Shown here in pieces: positions 1-23,885 of a stretch of 64,000 nucleotides of DNA. This DNA is from Okapia johnstoni (taxonomy: Eukaryota > Chordata > Mammalia > Artiodactyla > Giraffidae). The DNA is taken from NCBI GenBank assembly GCA_024291935.2, contig CM044310.1:121902213-121966212 (forward strand). The letters are read 5' to 3'. How positions within the stretch are numbered: position 1 is the stretch's first letter; each line of letters begins with the position of its first letter. Both the position numbers and the translations under genes were made by a program. The notes below the pieces were generated by a model. The model was not told the DNA's origin, did no database searches, and saw only the letters and a program-made list of their open reading frames with translations.

Positions 1-506
1 AACTAAAAATAGAACTACCAAATGACCTAGCAATCATACTACTGGGCATGTATCCTGAGAAAACCATATTTTGAAAAGATGCATGCAGCATCTATTTACA
101 ATAACCAAGACATGGAAGCAACCTGAGTGTCCATCAACAGATGAATGGATAAAGAAGATTTGGTACACATATGCAATGGAATATTACTCAGCCATAAAAA
201 AGAATGAAATATTGCCATCTGCAGCAAAATGGATGGACCTAGAGATTATCATAGGTAATGATAACTAAATGAAGTAAGGCAATGACAAGTATTGTAATCA
301 CTTTTATGTGGAATCTGGAAAAAAGATAAGAATGAACTTATTTACAAAACAAGTAGACTCACAGACATAGAAAACAAACTTATGGTCACCAAAGGGAACA
401 ATGAGGGGAGGCAAGATAAATTATAAGTTTGGGATTAATATGTACACACTACAGTATGTAAAGTAGGTAAAAAACAAGACTTTACTAGATAGCACAGGGA
501 ACTATA
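1..506 (+). mobile_element. L1 LINE, 3' end fragment
   Basis: The sequence has the typical 3' end of an L1 ORF2 and its 3' region, including the translated run [18 protein letters not shown] and the downstream AT-rich untranslated part. The 65-residue frame at 71-268 is the remnant of the ORF2 C-terminus. The element is cut by the window edge and is not active. It is followed directly by a SINE. Confidence 0.8.
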
Positions 507-725
507 GGGCTTCCCAGGTGGCACTAGGGGTGAAGAACCAGCCTGATAATTCAAGGGACAAGAGACACGGGTTTGATCCTGGGCGGGGAAGATTCCCCTG
601 GAGGAGGGCATGGCAACCTACTTCAGTATCTTGCCTGAAGAATCCCATGGACAGAGGAGCCTGGTGAGCTACAATGCATGGGGTTGCAAAGAGTTGGACA
701 CGACTGAAGCAACTTAGTATGCACA
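507..725 (+). mobile_element. Bov-tA SINE
   Basis: This is a ruminant tRNA-derived SINE in sense orientation. It begins with GGGCTTCCCAGGTGGC, carries the GGAAGATTCCCCTGGAG and CAACCTACTTCAGTATCTTGCCTG blocks, and ends in the usual GAGTTGGACACGACTGAAGC segment. It is somewhat diverged from consensus. Confidence 0.9.
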
Positions 726-1235
726 TACTGTAGCCTGACTGGCTTCTCTGTCCTCTAGCGCCACTGCAAAGCCCAGGATTAAGTAAATTAACATGGGTAC
801 AATTCTTTGAACGGGGCCTGATGCATAGTGCTTAAGTATTCCAGAATGCCTCCTATTGTTATTTTTAGTGATAGAAATAATGGGTCACACGAATTAAATA
901 AACAAACCAAAGAATCTCCAACACGGTAAGGTGTTTAGCCCAAAGCCTAGGACATTTAGAGTGCTTGTTAAATATTATCTAACCACGATAAAGTCATTGG
1001 TGTGAATGGGATTATCCGAGAGAGACAAGCACTAGAGGAAATAATCCTGGGGCTGTCTGAGAGGATATATATATAAAAATTGTTCCAGGGTTTATAGCAA
1101 GAGGTTTCAGAACATTTTCCCTGTTCTGGAAACCCAAAGGAAACCTCAGGATATAAACTGCTGTCTTTCACAAAGAGGCACAAAGTCTTTTAATCATTGA
1201 ATCTCAAGTTTAAAAAAAAAAGTCAGTCACCTTTA

Positions 1236-1275
<40 letters not shown>

Positions 1276-1346
1276 TTTCGTCAGTCACCTTCTTAAGGAG
1301 GCTTCCCTGACAATCCTTTCTGAAACACCATTTTCCCTCAGTCATT
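726..1346. other. Unassigned sequence upstream of RPS9
   Basis: I recognise no gene here. The only clear landmark is the (AC)n tract listed separately. The short open frames lack family resemblance and are probably chance. Confidence 0.5.
1239..1271 (+). repeat. (AC)n microsatellite
   Basis: An uninterrupted AC dinucleotide run of about 16 units follows a short A-rich stretch. Such tracts are common and usually polymorphic in bovids. Confidence 0.95.
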
Positions 1347-1553
1347 GAGAGATGTGCTTAGTCGCTCAGTGGTGTCCGACTCTGCGATCCCGTGGACTGT
1401 AGCCTGCCAGGCTCTGTCCATGGATTCTCCAGGCCAGAATACTGAAGTGGGTAGCCATTTCCTTCTCCAGGGGATCTTCCCAACCCAGGGATCGAACCCA
1501 GGTCTCCCGTATTGCAGGTGGATTCTTCACCGACTGAGTCGTCAGGGAAGCTC
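1347..1553 (-). mobile_element. Bov-tA SINE (reverse orientation)
   Basis: This is the reverse complement of the Bov-tA consensus. It runs from TTAGTCGCTCAGTGGTGTCCG to the GTCGTCAGGGAAGCTC end. It lies about 570 bp upstream of the RPS9 transcription start. Confidence 0.92.
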
Positions 1554-2039
1554 AGTCATTATCAGTAATTTATTTTCTTCACAGCAGCAATCTGAAATGA
1601 TCTGTTATTATTTTTACCCCCTCTTCCCTTAGGCTCAAAGTTTCACGAATAGAGGGGCTGTTGAAGGGTTCAAATGGGCAGATTGGCTTCTGGCTGTGCC
1701 TCGGGTAGACATTCTGATATGGAAAATGATTTTTTTTTTATTCATGGATATAACAGGGCATCTCTTGGAAGGAGCTTTGAATTCGCACAGCTCCAGTCCG
1801 CTGGAGATCTTTTTAGAGAGACGGAGCGTGCTGAAGTCTAGCGGCGGGGGCGGTGATTACTCCAACTTTATACCGCGACTCAGACGTTAGCTGAGTGGTG
1901 AAAGTCACTCCCCGAGGGCGGAGAGGAGCCCTCGCGTCGCACCAGACTGAGCACTAACCCCTCATCAGCCCTCCCAGTCGAGCTCGCCGCTCTGGCCCAA
2001 CCTCCCCTCTCGACTGCGTTGTCCGCCCGCCAAGGCCTT

Positions 2040-2126
2040 TTCTGATTGGTGCAGACTTGCGCTGTGCGTGGTGACGTCACAGGAGGGCGACGTTTCTATA
2101 AGAACGCGGCCGGCGAGGGCGTGCGC
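2040..2126 (+). promoter_or_regulatory. RPS9: RPS9 core promoter
   Basis: Three elements lie just upstream of the predicted start: an inverted CCAAT box (ATTGG, 2044-2048), a perfect palindromic cAMP-response element (TGACGTCA, 2072-2079) and a TATA-like TCTATAAG (2095-2102). The surroundings, about 1890-2480, are rich in G+C and CpG. TATA-like boxes 25-30 bp before a pyrimidine-rich start are typical of ribosomal protein promoters. The elements are seen directly; their use is inferred. Confidence 0.8.
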
Positions 2127-2157
2127 CTCTTTCTTGGTTTCCGGAGCGTGCGCTTAG
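2127..2157 (+). other. RPS9: RPS9 non-coding exon 1 with 5'TOP start
   Basis: The exon begins with the pyrimidine tract CTCTTTCTT, the terminal oligopyrimidine (TOP) motif that places ribosomal protein mRNAs under mTOR-dependent translational control. It ends in GCTTAG followed by the donor GTGAGC. Its 31-nt length fits the short untranslated first exon known for mammalian RPS9. The exact first nucleotide is inferred from the C of the tract. Confidence 0.82.
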
Positions 2158-2353
2158 GTGAGCCGTGCGGCCGTGTTCTGTATTTCGGGTGTGGGTCGTG
2201 AAGTCTTGCGGGCTATTCGAGTTTTAAGGAGTACGCTAACGCAGTTGGAGGTGAAATGAGTGTAATTGGAAAGTTGTAGAAAGGAGAGTCGGTTGTAAAA
2301 CTCTTCAGGGGCGGTTCTCGCGATATCTTCCCCAGGCGCCGCGAGGTTCCTAG

Positions 2354-8218
<5,865 letters not shown>

Positions 8219-8267
8219 GCCCCGGGCGGCGCTCCTGGGCTGGCGGAGCGGCTCGTGTGCCCCAGAT

Positions 8268-8273
8268 AATAAA
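8268..8273 (+). terminator. RPS9: RPS9 poly(A) signal AATAAA
   Basis: A canonical AATAAA lies 50 nt after the stop codon, giving a short 3' untranslated region as usual for ribosomal protein mRNAs. A GT-rich stretch follows at about 8287-8305, consistent with a downstream element. Confidence 0.93.
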
Positions 8274-8299
8274 GCGGGATACGACACTGTGGGGCTGGT

Positions 8300-9136
8300 G
8301 TTTACTGCCGTCTCTCCTTCCCTGCCCTGAACACAAACCCTTCTGTAGCGGCAGTGGGGGCCGCCGCCTCGAGCTGGTTTCCACAGTGCTCAGCCGGGCG
8401 ACCTTTGTTCCCGTCCGTGGAGCCGTTCCTGGGTGGTGGGCCTCGTTCCCCTTAGGCCTGGCTTTACTGTATCCTGACAGACACGTCTACACATCACTTC
8501 ATCACACTTCCAGGGGACCCACGGTACGGGCAAAGACAAAACTAGGAGAATGCTCAGCCAGGAACTGCCCTGGCGGTCCCAGTGATCCTGCCTTGCACTG
8601 CTTTGATGCAGGTTCACGGTCCGTCCCTGGTGGAAGAACTAATAAGCCCCTGCTCCCACCGGGGAAGCCTGTGCTTCCCAATGAACACCCAACAGCCAAA
8701 AACAGTTCTCAGTGAGGGGGTCATTTCCGAGACAGAGGAAGGGGGAACCCTGCCCCCGCCCCCGCCCCGTGTTTGGGGGTCTGGAGACGTTCATGGTCAG
8801 GAGGGAAGCAGGCTTCCCTTTTCTTTGTTGAGCTGCCCGGGGCAGGAAGGGGCTTGGTCTCAGGAAATGAGAAACAGGGGATTGAGCAACCCCAACAGCT
8901 GCAGGCACGCGGCACCCAAGTCCTGCTCTGGGGGCTTGGGGCTCTGATGTCGGTTCACTGGCCATTCTCAGCTCAGGATTTGCCAAGTCGCTGTGAAACA
9001 TGCAGTCCTCGCAGCCTAGCCTACCTTCGGGAGGTCCCAGGGCTGGTGTCAGGACTCCAGGCTGGCTGGGGTTGAACTGAGTGTCCATGGGGGCAGCTCC
9101 TGGGGTCCCTGGAGGTGGGGTCTGGGTCGTCCTGGG
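8300..9136. other. Intergenic region between convergent RPS9 and LILR A
   Basis: This GC-rich stretch holds the presumed 3' untranslated region of LILR gene A on the minus strand. I found no AATAAA or ATTAAA on the minus strand between 8300 and the stop codon at 9137, so the 3' end of gene A is not placed. The open frames here overlap on both strands and look like GC-rich chance frames. Confidence 0.5.
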
Positions 9137-14926
<5,790 letters not shown>

Positions 14927-14941
14927 GGCGCTGCCTCTCAT

Positions 14942-16029
14942 GGTCCCCAGCAGAGCAGGTGATTTACAGAGACCTCGGAGCCCACAGGATGGACAGACGC
15001 TCTGGGCGTGAAGGTCCAGGCTCGGTGTCACACGTCTTGGGTTCCTCCTGAGCCTCGCTCTGCTCTCCCTAAAGGGTGGGGCTGAGGCGACCGTGGTCTC
15101 TGGGGGCCTTTCTGACCAGATCAGACTTAACCGACACCTCCCCCCACCACTGCCACTCTGCCTGCCTGTTCTGCCTCCTCCTGTGCCAAGTCCGGATCCG
15201 GAGAGTGACCTCACGTCCCACAGTGCAAGGCTGCAAGAAGCCGGACAGGCCCTGGAGCCATCTGAGTCCTGTCCTGGTTCTTACTCTGCCTCCCACAGGG
15301 GTTGTGTGATCTTGGGCAAGTAGCTTCCCTTTCCTGAGCTTCTGCAAACGTTGTTCCTTTCTTCCGTCAGCTAGTCCAATTCATCAGTACTTGTTGGGCA
15401 ATGACCATGTTCAGCCATGGTGACAGAGCCTGGAGTTTCCTTGGTGACGCCAGCAAATTCCTTCCCTGGACTTGTGGGGCTCAGATGAATAAAAACAGAC
15501 ATGACAAACTTTTACATGGCAAACAATTCAGCTAACTTGTGAGACTGTTGGGAGTTGGAAGAAAACAGGGAACCATGAGTATCTTTAATAGGTAGACGTC
15601 ATGAAGCCTGGGTCCTGGCTGGGAGGTGTGTCTGATGGGTGAAAAAGCAGGGGCTACTAGCTCAGGGGCAGCGGTGGAGGTGGCGGCATCGCAACCAGAC
15701 AGACCTTGAGCTGCTCTCAGAATTGAGAACAATGAGGGCGAAGGCAGGGGCGTTGCCACACTGGGTCTTGAGCACCACGTAAGTGTTTCGGGTTTTATCT
15801 TTAAAGCAGTGGGAAGGTTTTCCGCAGCAGACAGTATGAATTGATTTCTAGCTCAGAAAGATGACCACCATGTGGTGAGTGTGATGCAGGAAGTCTCTAT
15901 TGATAATGAGCCCCATTCACAGGAAGATGCCAACGTTGATCTGGCTCCTGGATGGCGTGTTGACCAGTGTTTTAGGTCGTTCACATGGATAAACCTTACA
16001 TAAACCTATAACTCGAAATATATTTACAC
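14942..16029. other. 5' flank of LILR A, no further gene recognised
   Basis: The region should hold the promoter and any untranslated first exon of LILR A, but I could not place either. A MIR fragment is visible at about 15290-15345 (TGTGATCTTGGGCAAGTAGC). The rest is unassigned. Confidence 0.5.
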
Positions 16030-16232
16030 TGGGCTTTCCTGGTAGCTCAGACGGTAAAGTCTACCTGCAGTGTGGGAGACCCAGGTTCGATCCCTGGGTC
16101 ATGAAGATCCCCTGGAGAAGGAAATGGCAACCCACTCCAGTATTCTTGCCTGGAAAATCCCTGGGACAGAGGAACCTGGCGGGCTACAATCCATGGGGTT
16201 GCAAAGAGTTGGACGTGACCGAGTGACTTCAC
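16030..16232 (+). mobile_element. Bov-tA SINE
   Basis: The sense copy runs from GGGCTTTCCTGGTAGCTCAG through the GGCAACCCACTCCAGTATTC block to GCAAAGAGTTGGACGTGACC. It is close to consensus, so it is a fairly young insertion. Confidence 0.93.
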
Positions 16233-16239
16233 ATATTTT

Positions 16240-17040
16240 ACACTGGAATGAAAAAGGCTTCTTGGTCCGGCAGCTTGGAAGGGACTGGGCCCTGTTCAGA
16301 TTGGCTGAGGGGGCGGTCTGTGGAGGCACAGAGTTGTTAAGTAGGTCTGTGTACGTGGGTGCTTGGGGATATGTGGTTAAGTGTGATGAGTTTGGTCTAG
16401 GAGGGAGAGCTATTTAGTGGGGCTGACCTGCCACAGCCTGGAATATGGGGTGGTGCACCTGGACCATGTTTTTGAAGGTGGAAACTGTTGAAAGGATTTT
16501 GAACGGGGCAGGCTCAGACCTGATACGATGATGGGAAGAGTCCTTTTGGAGGTGGGGAGAGATGAACGGGAGTAAGGGGTGGGGCCTGGACTGGAGGACC
16601 AGGAAGGAGGCTGATGTGACAACACAGACAGGACGTCTGGGGACGGATCAGGGACCTCGTTCAGAAGGGCTCCAGGGGCACAGTGGTGTGGACCTGGTGG
16701 TTGGGTGGGAAATGCGGGAGGCCAGGGAACTGAAGGTCTTCTCCTGTCTGCCTGGGTTTCCTGGAGGAGCCAATGGGGCAGTCATAAATAGGACGACCCC
16801 AGGAGAGAGACGCATGGGAGATGCTTGGAATACTGATCACCGTTCTTTAGCATGAAGCACAGCCCTCCCTCCTGACCTGGGATGGTGGCTTCTCGTTTCC
16901 TCTGCACTGACTGACTTGTTTCTATAACTCAGCACCATCTTTTCTCATTGCCCTTCTTCTAAACCTCTGAGTCATTTCTGCCTCCTCAGTGCCCCTTCCT
17001 ACCCTGAGCAGACCTTTTCATCTCATTCTGTAAATTCTTT
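16240..17040. other. Unassigned sequence
   Basis: I see no gene and no repeat that I can name with confidence. The purine-rich part at about 16430-16700 may be an old interspersed repeat. Confidence 0.4.
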
Positions 17041-18062
17041 CTCTAGGCAAAGGGGAAGAACACAGGCTGGAGGCAAAAAAAGGTTTTTAAAAATGAACAC
17101 AGACCCAGAATCTCTGAGACAATCACTGATCACCCAGCAAAAGGAGAAAGGTATCGATGAAGAAAAATAATTTTGAGGAGGTAAATACCATTTTACAGAT
17201 TTGATGAAAGCCATAAATTTACATGTCCAAGATGCTCATCAGATAACCTTCAAAAACGATGCCCAAACATCACAACCATATTCAAATCAGTGGGGAAAAT
17301 TTTTTGAAAACCATGTCCACACCCATCCCAGTCAAGTGGGAAAAAATTGAAAGGATCCAGATGAAAGGACCGGGTTACATACAGAGGAAGAATGATTTGA
17401 ATGATTTCAGATTTCATATCAGAAGCCACTGTGGTCTAAGACGGACAGTTCTGAGAGACGAGAAGAGCCAGCGTGGAATTCCTCTGGCTGTGTTCTTCAG
17501 GGGTGAAAGCAGAAGAGTCGCTCTGAGAGGAAAGAACACGGAGAGAGTGTCGCCTGTAGGCCTCCTTTAAAGGAATGGTAAGGCTAGTTCTTCAGGCAGA
17601 CAGGAAATAATTCTCGAGGGAAACTTGGAAATTCAACAATAAAGGAAGAACAAAAAGTGGTAAATATCTAGGTAAATGAGATAGCATATTTTTCTCATTC
17701 CCTGTATATGTGACTGTTGAAAGCAAAAATAACAATGCTTGGTGGGGTTTTTAATATACGTATAATAGATGAATGCATATAACGGCTATAGCATGAGGGA
17801 AGGTGAGGGTGAAAGGATCTGGGTGATACGGTTTCCCTGTTTCTCTTGAGATAAAACATGAACTCTGTGTGGACTCTGTGGAATTAGGTGAATATATTAT
17901 AATGCCCAGAGCTGCCACTAAGAAAACAACGTGAAGATTTACAGTTAGAGTACTAACAGATACAACAGAGGACTGAAAAAACCTCCACAAACCCAAAAGA
18001 AGACAGGAAAGGGAACCCTGAAGAGCAAACACTAGAGGGGACAAAGAGGAGACCAATAATAA

Positions 18063-21000
18063 AAGGTGAAACCTGGGCAGGATGAAAAGGCGGAAAGATA
18101 GGACACTGAAAGAGGATCTCCCCAGGCCGGTAGGTGCCCAATGTGCTGCTGGAGGTCAGTGGAGAAGTATCTCCAGAAAGAATGAAGAGACGGAGCCAAA
18201 GCAAAAACAACACCCAGTCGTGGAGGTGACTGGTGATAAAAGCAAGGTCCGATGCTGTAAAGAGCAATATTGCCTAGGAACCTGGAATGTTAGGTCCATG
18301 AATCGAGGCAAATTGGAAGTGGTCAAACAGGAGATGGAAGAGTGAGCGTCGACATTTTAGGAATCAACGAACTAAGATGGACTGGGATGGGTGAATTTAA
18401 CTCAGATGACCATTGTATCTACTACTGTGGGCAGGAATCCCTTAGAAGAAATGGAGTAGCCATCATGGTCAACAAAAGAGTCCGAAATGCAGTACTTGGA
18501 TGCAATCTCAAAAACAATAGAATGATCTCTGTTCGTTTCCAAGGCAAACCATTCAATATCACAGTAATCCAAGTTTATGCCCCGACCAGTAATGGTGAAG
18601 AAGCTGAAGGTGAAAGGTTCTATGAAGACCTACAAGACCTAGAATTAACACCCAAAAAAGATGTCCTTTTCATTATAGGGGGACTGGAATGCAAAAGTAG
18701 GAACTCAAGAGATACCTGGAGTAACAGGCAAATTTGGCCTTGGAGTACAGAATGAAGCAGGGCAAAGGCTAACAGAGTTTTGCCAAGAGAACGCACTGGT
18801 CATAGCAAACACCCTCTTCCAACAACACAAGAGAAGACTCTACACGTGGACATCACCAGATGGTCAACACCGAAATCAGAGTGATTATATTCTTTGCAGC
18901 CAAAGATGGAGAAGCTCTATACAGTCAGCAAAAACAAGACCGGGAGCAGACTGTGGCTCAGATCATGAACTCCTTATTGCCAAATTCAGACTTAAATTGA
19001 AGAAAGTATGGAAAACCACTAGTTCATTCAGGTATGACCTAAATCAAATCCCTTATGATTATACAGTGGAAGTGAGAAATAGATTTAAGGGACTAGATCT
19101 GATAGACAGAGTGCCTGATGAACTGTGGATGGAGGTTCGTGACATTGTACAGGAGACAGGGATCAAGACCATCCCCATGGAAAAGAAATGCAAAAAAGCA
19201 AAATGGCTGTCTGAGGAGGCCTTACAAATAGCTGTGAAAAGAAGAGAAGCGAAAAGCAAAGGAGAAAAGGAAAGATATTCCCATCTGAGTGCAGAGTTCC
19301 AAAGAATACCAAGGAGAGAGAAGAAAACCTTCCTCAGCGATCAATGCAAAGAAATAGAGGAAAACAACAGAATGGGAAAGTCTAGAGATCTCTTCAAGAA
19401 AATTAGGGATACCAAGGGAACATTTCATGCAAAGATGAGCTCGATAAAGGACAGAAATGGTATGGACCTAACAGAGCAGAAGATATTAAGAAGAGATGGC
19501 AAGAATACACAGAAGAACTGTACAAAAAAGATCTTCACAACCCAGATAATCACGATGGTGTGATCACTCACCTAGAGCCAGACATCCTGGAATGTGACGT
19601 CAAGTGGGCCTTAGGAAGCATCACTATGAACAAAGCTAGTGGAGGTGATGGGATTCCAGTTGAGCTATTTCTAATCCTAAAAGATGATGCTGTGAAAGTG
19701 CTGCACTCAATATGTCAGCAAATTTGGAAAACTCAGCAGTGGCCACAGGACTGGAAAAAGTCAGTTTTCATTCCAATCCCAAAGAGAGGCAATGCCAAAG
19801 AATGCTCAAACTACCACACAATTGCACTCATCTCACACGCTAGTAAAGTAATGCTCAAAATTCTCCAAGCTAGGCTTCAGCAATATGTGAACCATGAACT
19901 TCCAAATTTTCAAGCTGGTTTTAGAAAAGGCAGAGGAACCAGAGATCAAATTGCCAGTATCCACTGGATCATCGAAAAAGCAAGAGAGTACCAGAAAAAC
20001 ATCTATTTCTGCTTTATTGACTATGCCAAAGCCTTTGACTATGTAGGTCACAATAAACTGGAAAATTCTTCAAGAGATGGGAATACCAGACCACCTGACC
20101 TGCCTCTTGAGAAATCTGTATCCAGGTCAGGAAGCAACAGTTAGAACTGGACATGGAACAACAGACTGGTTCCAAATAGGAAAAGGAGTATGTCAAGGCT
20201 GTATATTGTCAATCTGCTTATTTAACTTATATGCAGAGTATATCATGAGAAATACTGGGCTGGAGGAAGCACAAGCTGGAATCAAGATTGCCGGGAGAAA
20301 TATCAATAACCTCAGATATGCAGATGACACCACCCTTATGGCAGAAAGTGAAGAAGAACTAAAGAGCCTCTTGATGAAAGTGAAAGAGGAGAGTGAAAAA
20401 GTTGGCTTAAAGCTCAACATTCAGAAAACTAAGACCATGGCATCCAGTCCCATCACTTTATGGCAGATAGATGGGGAAACAGTGGAAACAGTGGCGGACT
20501 TTATTTTTTTGGGCTCCAAAATCACTGCAGGTGGTGATTGCAGCCATGAAATTAAAAGATGCTTACTCCTTGGAAGGAAAGTTATGACCAACCTAGACAG
20601 CATATTAAAAAGCAGAGACATTACTTTACCAGCAAAGGTCCGTCTAGTCCAAGCTATGGTTTTTCCAGTAGTCATGTATGGATGTGAGAGTTGGACAGTG
20701 AAGAAAGCTGAGCACCGAAGAATTGATGCTTTTGAACTGTGGTGTTGGAGAAGACTCTTGAGAGTCCCTTGGACTGCAAGGAGATCCAATCAATCCATCC
20801 TAAAGGAGATCAGTCCTGGGTGTTCATTGGAAGGACTGATGGTCAAGCTGATACTCCAATACTTTGGCCACCTGATGCGAAGAGTTGACTCATCGGAAAA
20901 GACCCTGATGCTGGGAAGGATTGGGGGCAGGAGGAGAAGGGAACGACAGATGAGATGGTTGGATGGCATCCCCGACTCGATGGACATGGGTTTGGGTAAA

Positions 21001-21089
21001 CTCTGGGAGTTGGTGATGGACAGGGAGGCCTGGTGTGCTGCGATTCATGGGGTCACAAAGATTCGGACATGACTGAGCGACTGAACTGA
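18063..21089 (+). mobile_element. BovB (RTE) LINE, nearly full length, inactivated
   Basis: BovB is a ruminant retrotransposon of the RTE clade whose single ORF joins an APE-type endonuclease to a reverse transcriptase. The endonuclease start is at about 18270-18760 (motifs TWNVRSMN and ILGINELRW). The reverse transcriptase is spread over 19560-21072, with QAGFRKGRGTRDQ, FIDYAKAFD and the catalytic NLRYADDTT. The 3' end codes for [19 protein letters not shown] and ends near the ACTGAGCGACTGAACTGA tail. Frameshifts or stops near 18345, 18670-18760, 19500-19560 and 20060-20140 divide the ORF into five frames, so it cannot move by itself. It sits inside an L1 of the same orientation. Confidence 0.93.
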
Positions 21090-22551
21090 AACCTAAATAC
21101 AAACTTGTCAGTAATTACATTAAATATAAATGGCAAGAATGCAATTAAGTGGCAGAGATTGTAAAACTGGATTAACAATAAGGAAGACCCAACAAGTGAA
21201 CCTCATGAGGTTCACTAAATACAGTGGTGTAAATAGGTTAAAAGGATGAGAGAATGTATTATGCAAACATTCATCAAAAGAAAGCTTACATGGCTGCATT
21301 AGTTTCCTATTGGTGTTGTAACAGATTACCATGAACTTAGGGGCTTTTAACAACACAGATGTGGTGTCTTCCTGTTCTGGAGGTCACAATACAAAGCCAG
21401 CCCCTCCCAGGCTAGAGCCGAGGTGTCTGCAGGGCTGGTTGCTCTTAGTGGCTCTGCAGTGAGACTGTGTTTCCTTGCCTTTCTCATCTTCCAGAGTCGG
21501 CCTGCAGTACCTGGCTTGTGGACCCTTCCTTCCATCACTCCAACCTCCGCCATCAGTTTCCTATCCCTGACTCTGACCCCCTTGCCTCACTCTTACAAGA
21601 AGCCTTGTGAATACACTGGGCTCCCCCAGATTACCTAGAATAATGTCCCCATCTCAAGATACTTGCTTTAGTCATGTCTGCAGAGCCCCCTTTGCCATGT
21701 AAGGTAATATATTCATAGTTTGCAGGGACTAGGGCTCGGATATCTTTGGGACAGCAAGGAAGTGGCATTGCCTTCCTCAGTGGCTGTGCTGTGTGAGACA
21801 CTACAGTAAAACACACCAGAGGCTGTAGAGCAAGAAGATTGTTGGGGGTGAAGATAAGAAGGTCAGTTCATCAAGAAGACATCATAATCCCAAATGTGCA
21901 CACACCAAAACCACAGAGCTTCAAAGTACTGAAAGCAGAGACCGACAGAAAATGAAAAGACAGACAGATAAATTGACAGGTATATTCAGGGACCTTAATA
22001 CTCCTCTCTTGGTAGAGTAAGTAGATGGCCAGTTGGCAAGGGTATAGAAAACCTTAGCCATACTATCAGCCAACTGACCTAACTTGCACACAGAACACAT
22101 TCAACCAACAGCAAAATGCACTTTTTTTCCCCAAGAGTACATGGAATATTGGCCAAGGTAGTCTTTATTTTTGATTGTTAAACAGCTTATCAGATTTAAA
22201 AGAATTACTATCACTCATGACTTCTCTTCTGACCTTATTGGGATTTAAGTTAGAATCTATCACCAGAAAGCTATCTGGAAAATCTTCAGCTCTTTGGAAA
22301 TTAAACAACACACTTCTAAATAATCCAGAGCACAAAGAGGAGCTCAAGGAAAACTGGAAAAATATTTTGAACTGGATGGCAATGGAAATACACTGGCCTT
22401 GTGGGACGCATGTGAAGCAGTGTTCAGAAGGAAAGTGAGACCAGCAAGTGTTCATATTTTAAAAAAGAATGGTCTGTAATCACGAACTTAACTTTCCATT
22501 TTAAGACACAAAAAGAGCAGACTCACCTCAAAATAAGCATAATAAATAATA

Positions 22552-22812
22552 AAGGATTCCCTGGTGCTCCAGTGGTTAGGAGTCCACCTGCTTGTGCAGG
22601 GGACACAGGTTTGATCCCTGGTCCAGGAATACTCCACTCCCTGGTCCAGGGAGCCCGTGCACCCTGGTGCCCCTGCTTTGCAACAAGAGAGGCCGCCGTG
22701 AGGAGAAGCCCGTGCACCACAAGTAGAGGATAGCTCTGCTCACAGCAGCTAGAGAAAGCCCGCACAGCAACGCAGACACAGCACGGCCATGAAGAAATAA
22801 ATAATAGTTTAA
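22552..22812 (+). mobile_element. CHR-2-type SINE
   Basis: The element has the sense start GGATTCCCTGGTGCTCCAGTGG, the TTTGATCCCTGGTCCAGG box, a body with GCAACGCAGACACAGCACGG and an A-rich AAATAAATAA tail. It is inserted in L1. Confidence 0.82.
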
Positions 22813-23660
22813 AAACAGTGAAGGGCAGAACTCCATGAAACTTAACACAGAAAAGCAATAATAGGAATGAATGAAGCCCAAGGCCAGTTCTTTAGAAAGG
22901 TCAGTGAAATTGACAAACCACTAGTCAGAGAAACCATGGAAGAAAGAGGGAAGACACCATTTGCCAATATTTGTAACGAATGACAGGTTATCGCTACGGA
23001 CCCCACTGACATAAATAGTATCATAAGAAGAAAATAACGAACAATTCTGTGCCCATAAATTTGGCAACTCTTGAGAGACGCAGGCTGCCAAAACTCACTT
23101 GAGAAGAAACCATCTGAATATTCTTAAAAAAAATATTAAAGCAATTGAATTTATAGTTAAAACAACTTTCCGACAAACAAGAAAGACTCCAGGGCAGAAT
23201 GGGCTCCCTTGCATGTACTACTAAACGTTTAGGGAAGAACGAGTACAATTTTATACAATCTCTTCCAGAAAATAGAAGGGAAAGAAAGCACTGGTGCAGC
23301 AGTTTTATGAGGGAAGCATTGCTTCAAACTCAAATCAGGAAAAGGAAAGAGAGCTGCAGACAGCACACCTCAGAAAGACAGATACAAAACTTCTCACCGA
23401 AGTATTGATAAATGAAAACCAAGCAGGTCTGAAAAGGATAGCACATCACAACAAAGTTGTGGTTTGTCATCAGATGCGAGGCTGGGTCAGCATTTGAGAA
23501 CCAGTAAGGTTAATCCACCAGGTTAATAGACTAACAAAGAACACCCACATCATTACATAAGTTTGGGCATCAGAACCATTTGATAAAATTGATAAAATGC
23601 CCAGCTCTGTAGGAGTAGAAGGGGACCTCTTTAATCAGATTGAGAGCATCTGGGATCTAT

Positions 23661-23885
23661 GTTTGTTGGTGCTTAGGCGCTAGGTCGTGTCTGACTCTTT
23701 TGTGACTCCTTGGACTGTAGCCCACCAGGGTCCTCTGTCCGTGGGATTCTCCAGGCGAGAACACTAGAGTGGGGTGCCATTTCCTGCCGCAGGGGGTCTT
23801 CCTGACCCAAGGATGGAACCTGTACCTCTTGTATGTCCTGCATCGGCAGGCGTGTTCTTTAGCACTGAGCCACCTGGGAAGCCCC
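23661..23885 (-). mobile_element. Bov-tA SINE (reverse)
   Basis: The reverse consensus runs from GCTTAGGCGCTAGGTCGTG to AGCCACCTGGGAAGCCCC. Confidence 0.9.

Larger units (their letters stand above)
17040..23660 (+). mobile_element. L1 LINE (sense), interrupted by BovB and a SINE
   Basis: L1 sequence in sense orientation is recognisable at about 17040-18062, 21090-21295, 21870-22550 and 22812-23660. Examples are the segments around AATTACATTAAATATAAATGG just after the BovB and GTGAAATTGACAAACCACTAG near 22910. All frames are broken. BovB (18063-21089), an older mammalian repeat (21296-21800, beginning ATTAGTTTCCTATTGGTGTTG) and a CHR-2-type SINE (22552-22812) separate the parts. Confidence 0.68.

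Noticed and set aside
18082..21072. Five plus-strand frames as host genes
   Set aside because: They are pieces of a decayed BovB retrotransposon ORF with endonuclease and reverse transcriptase motifs.
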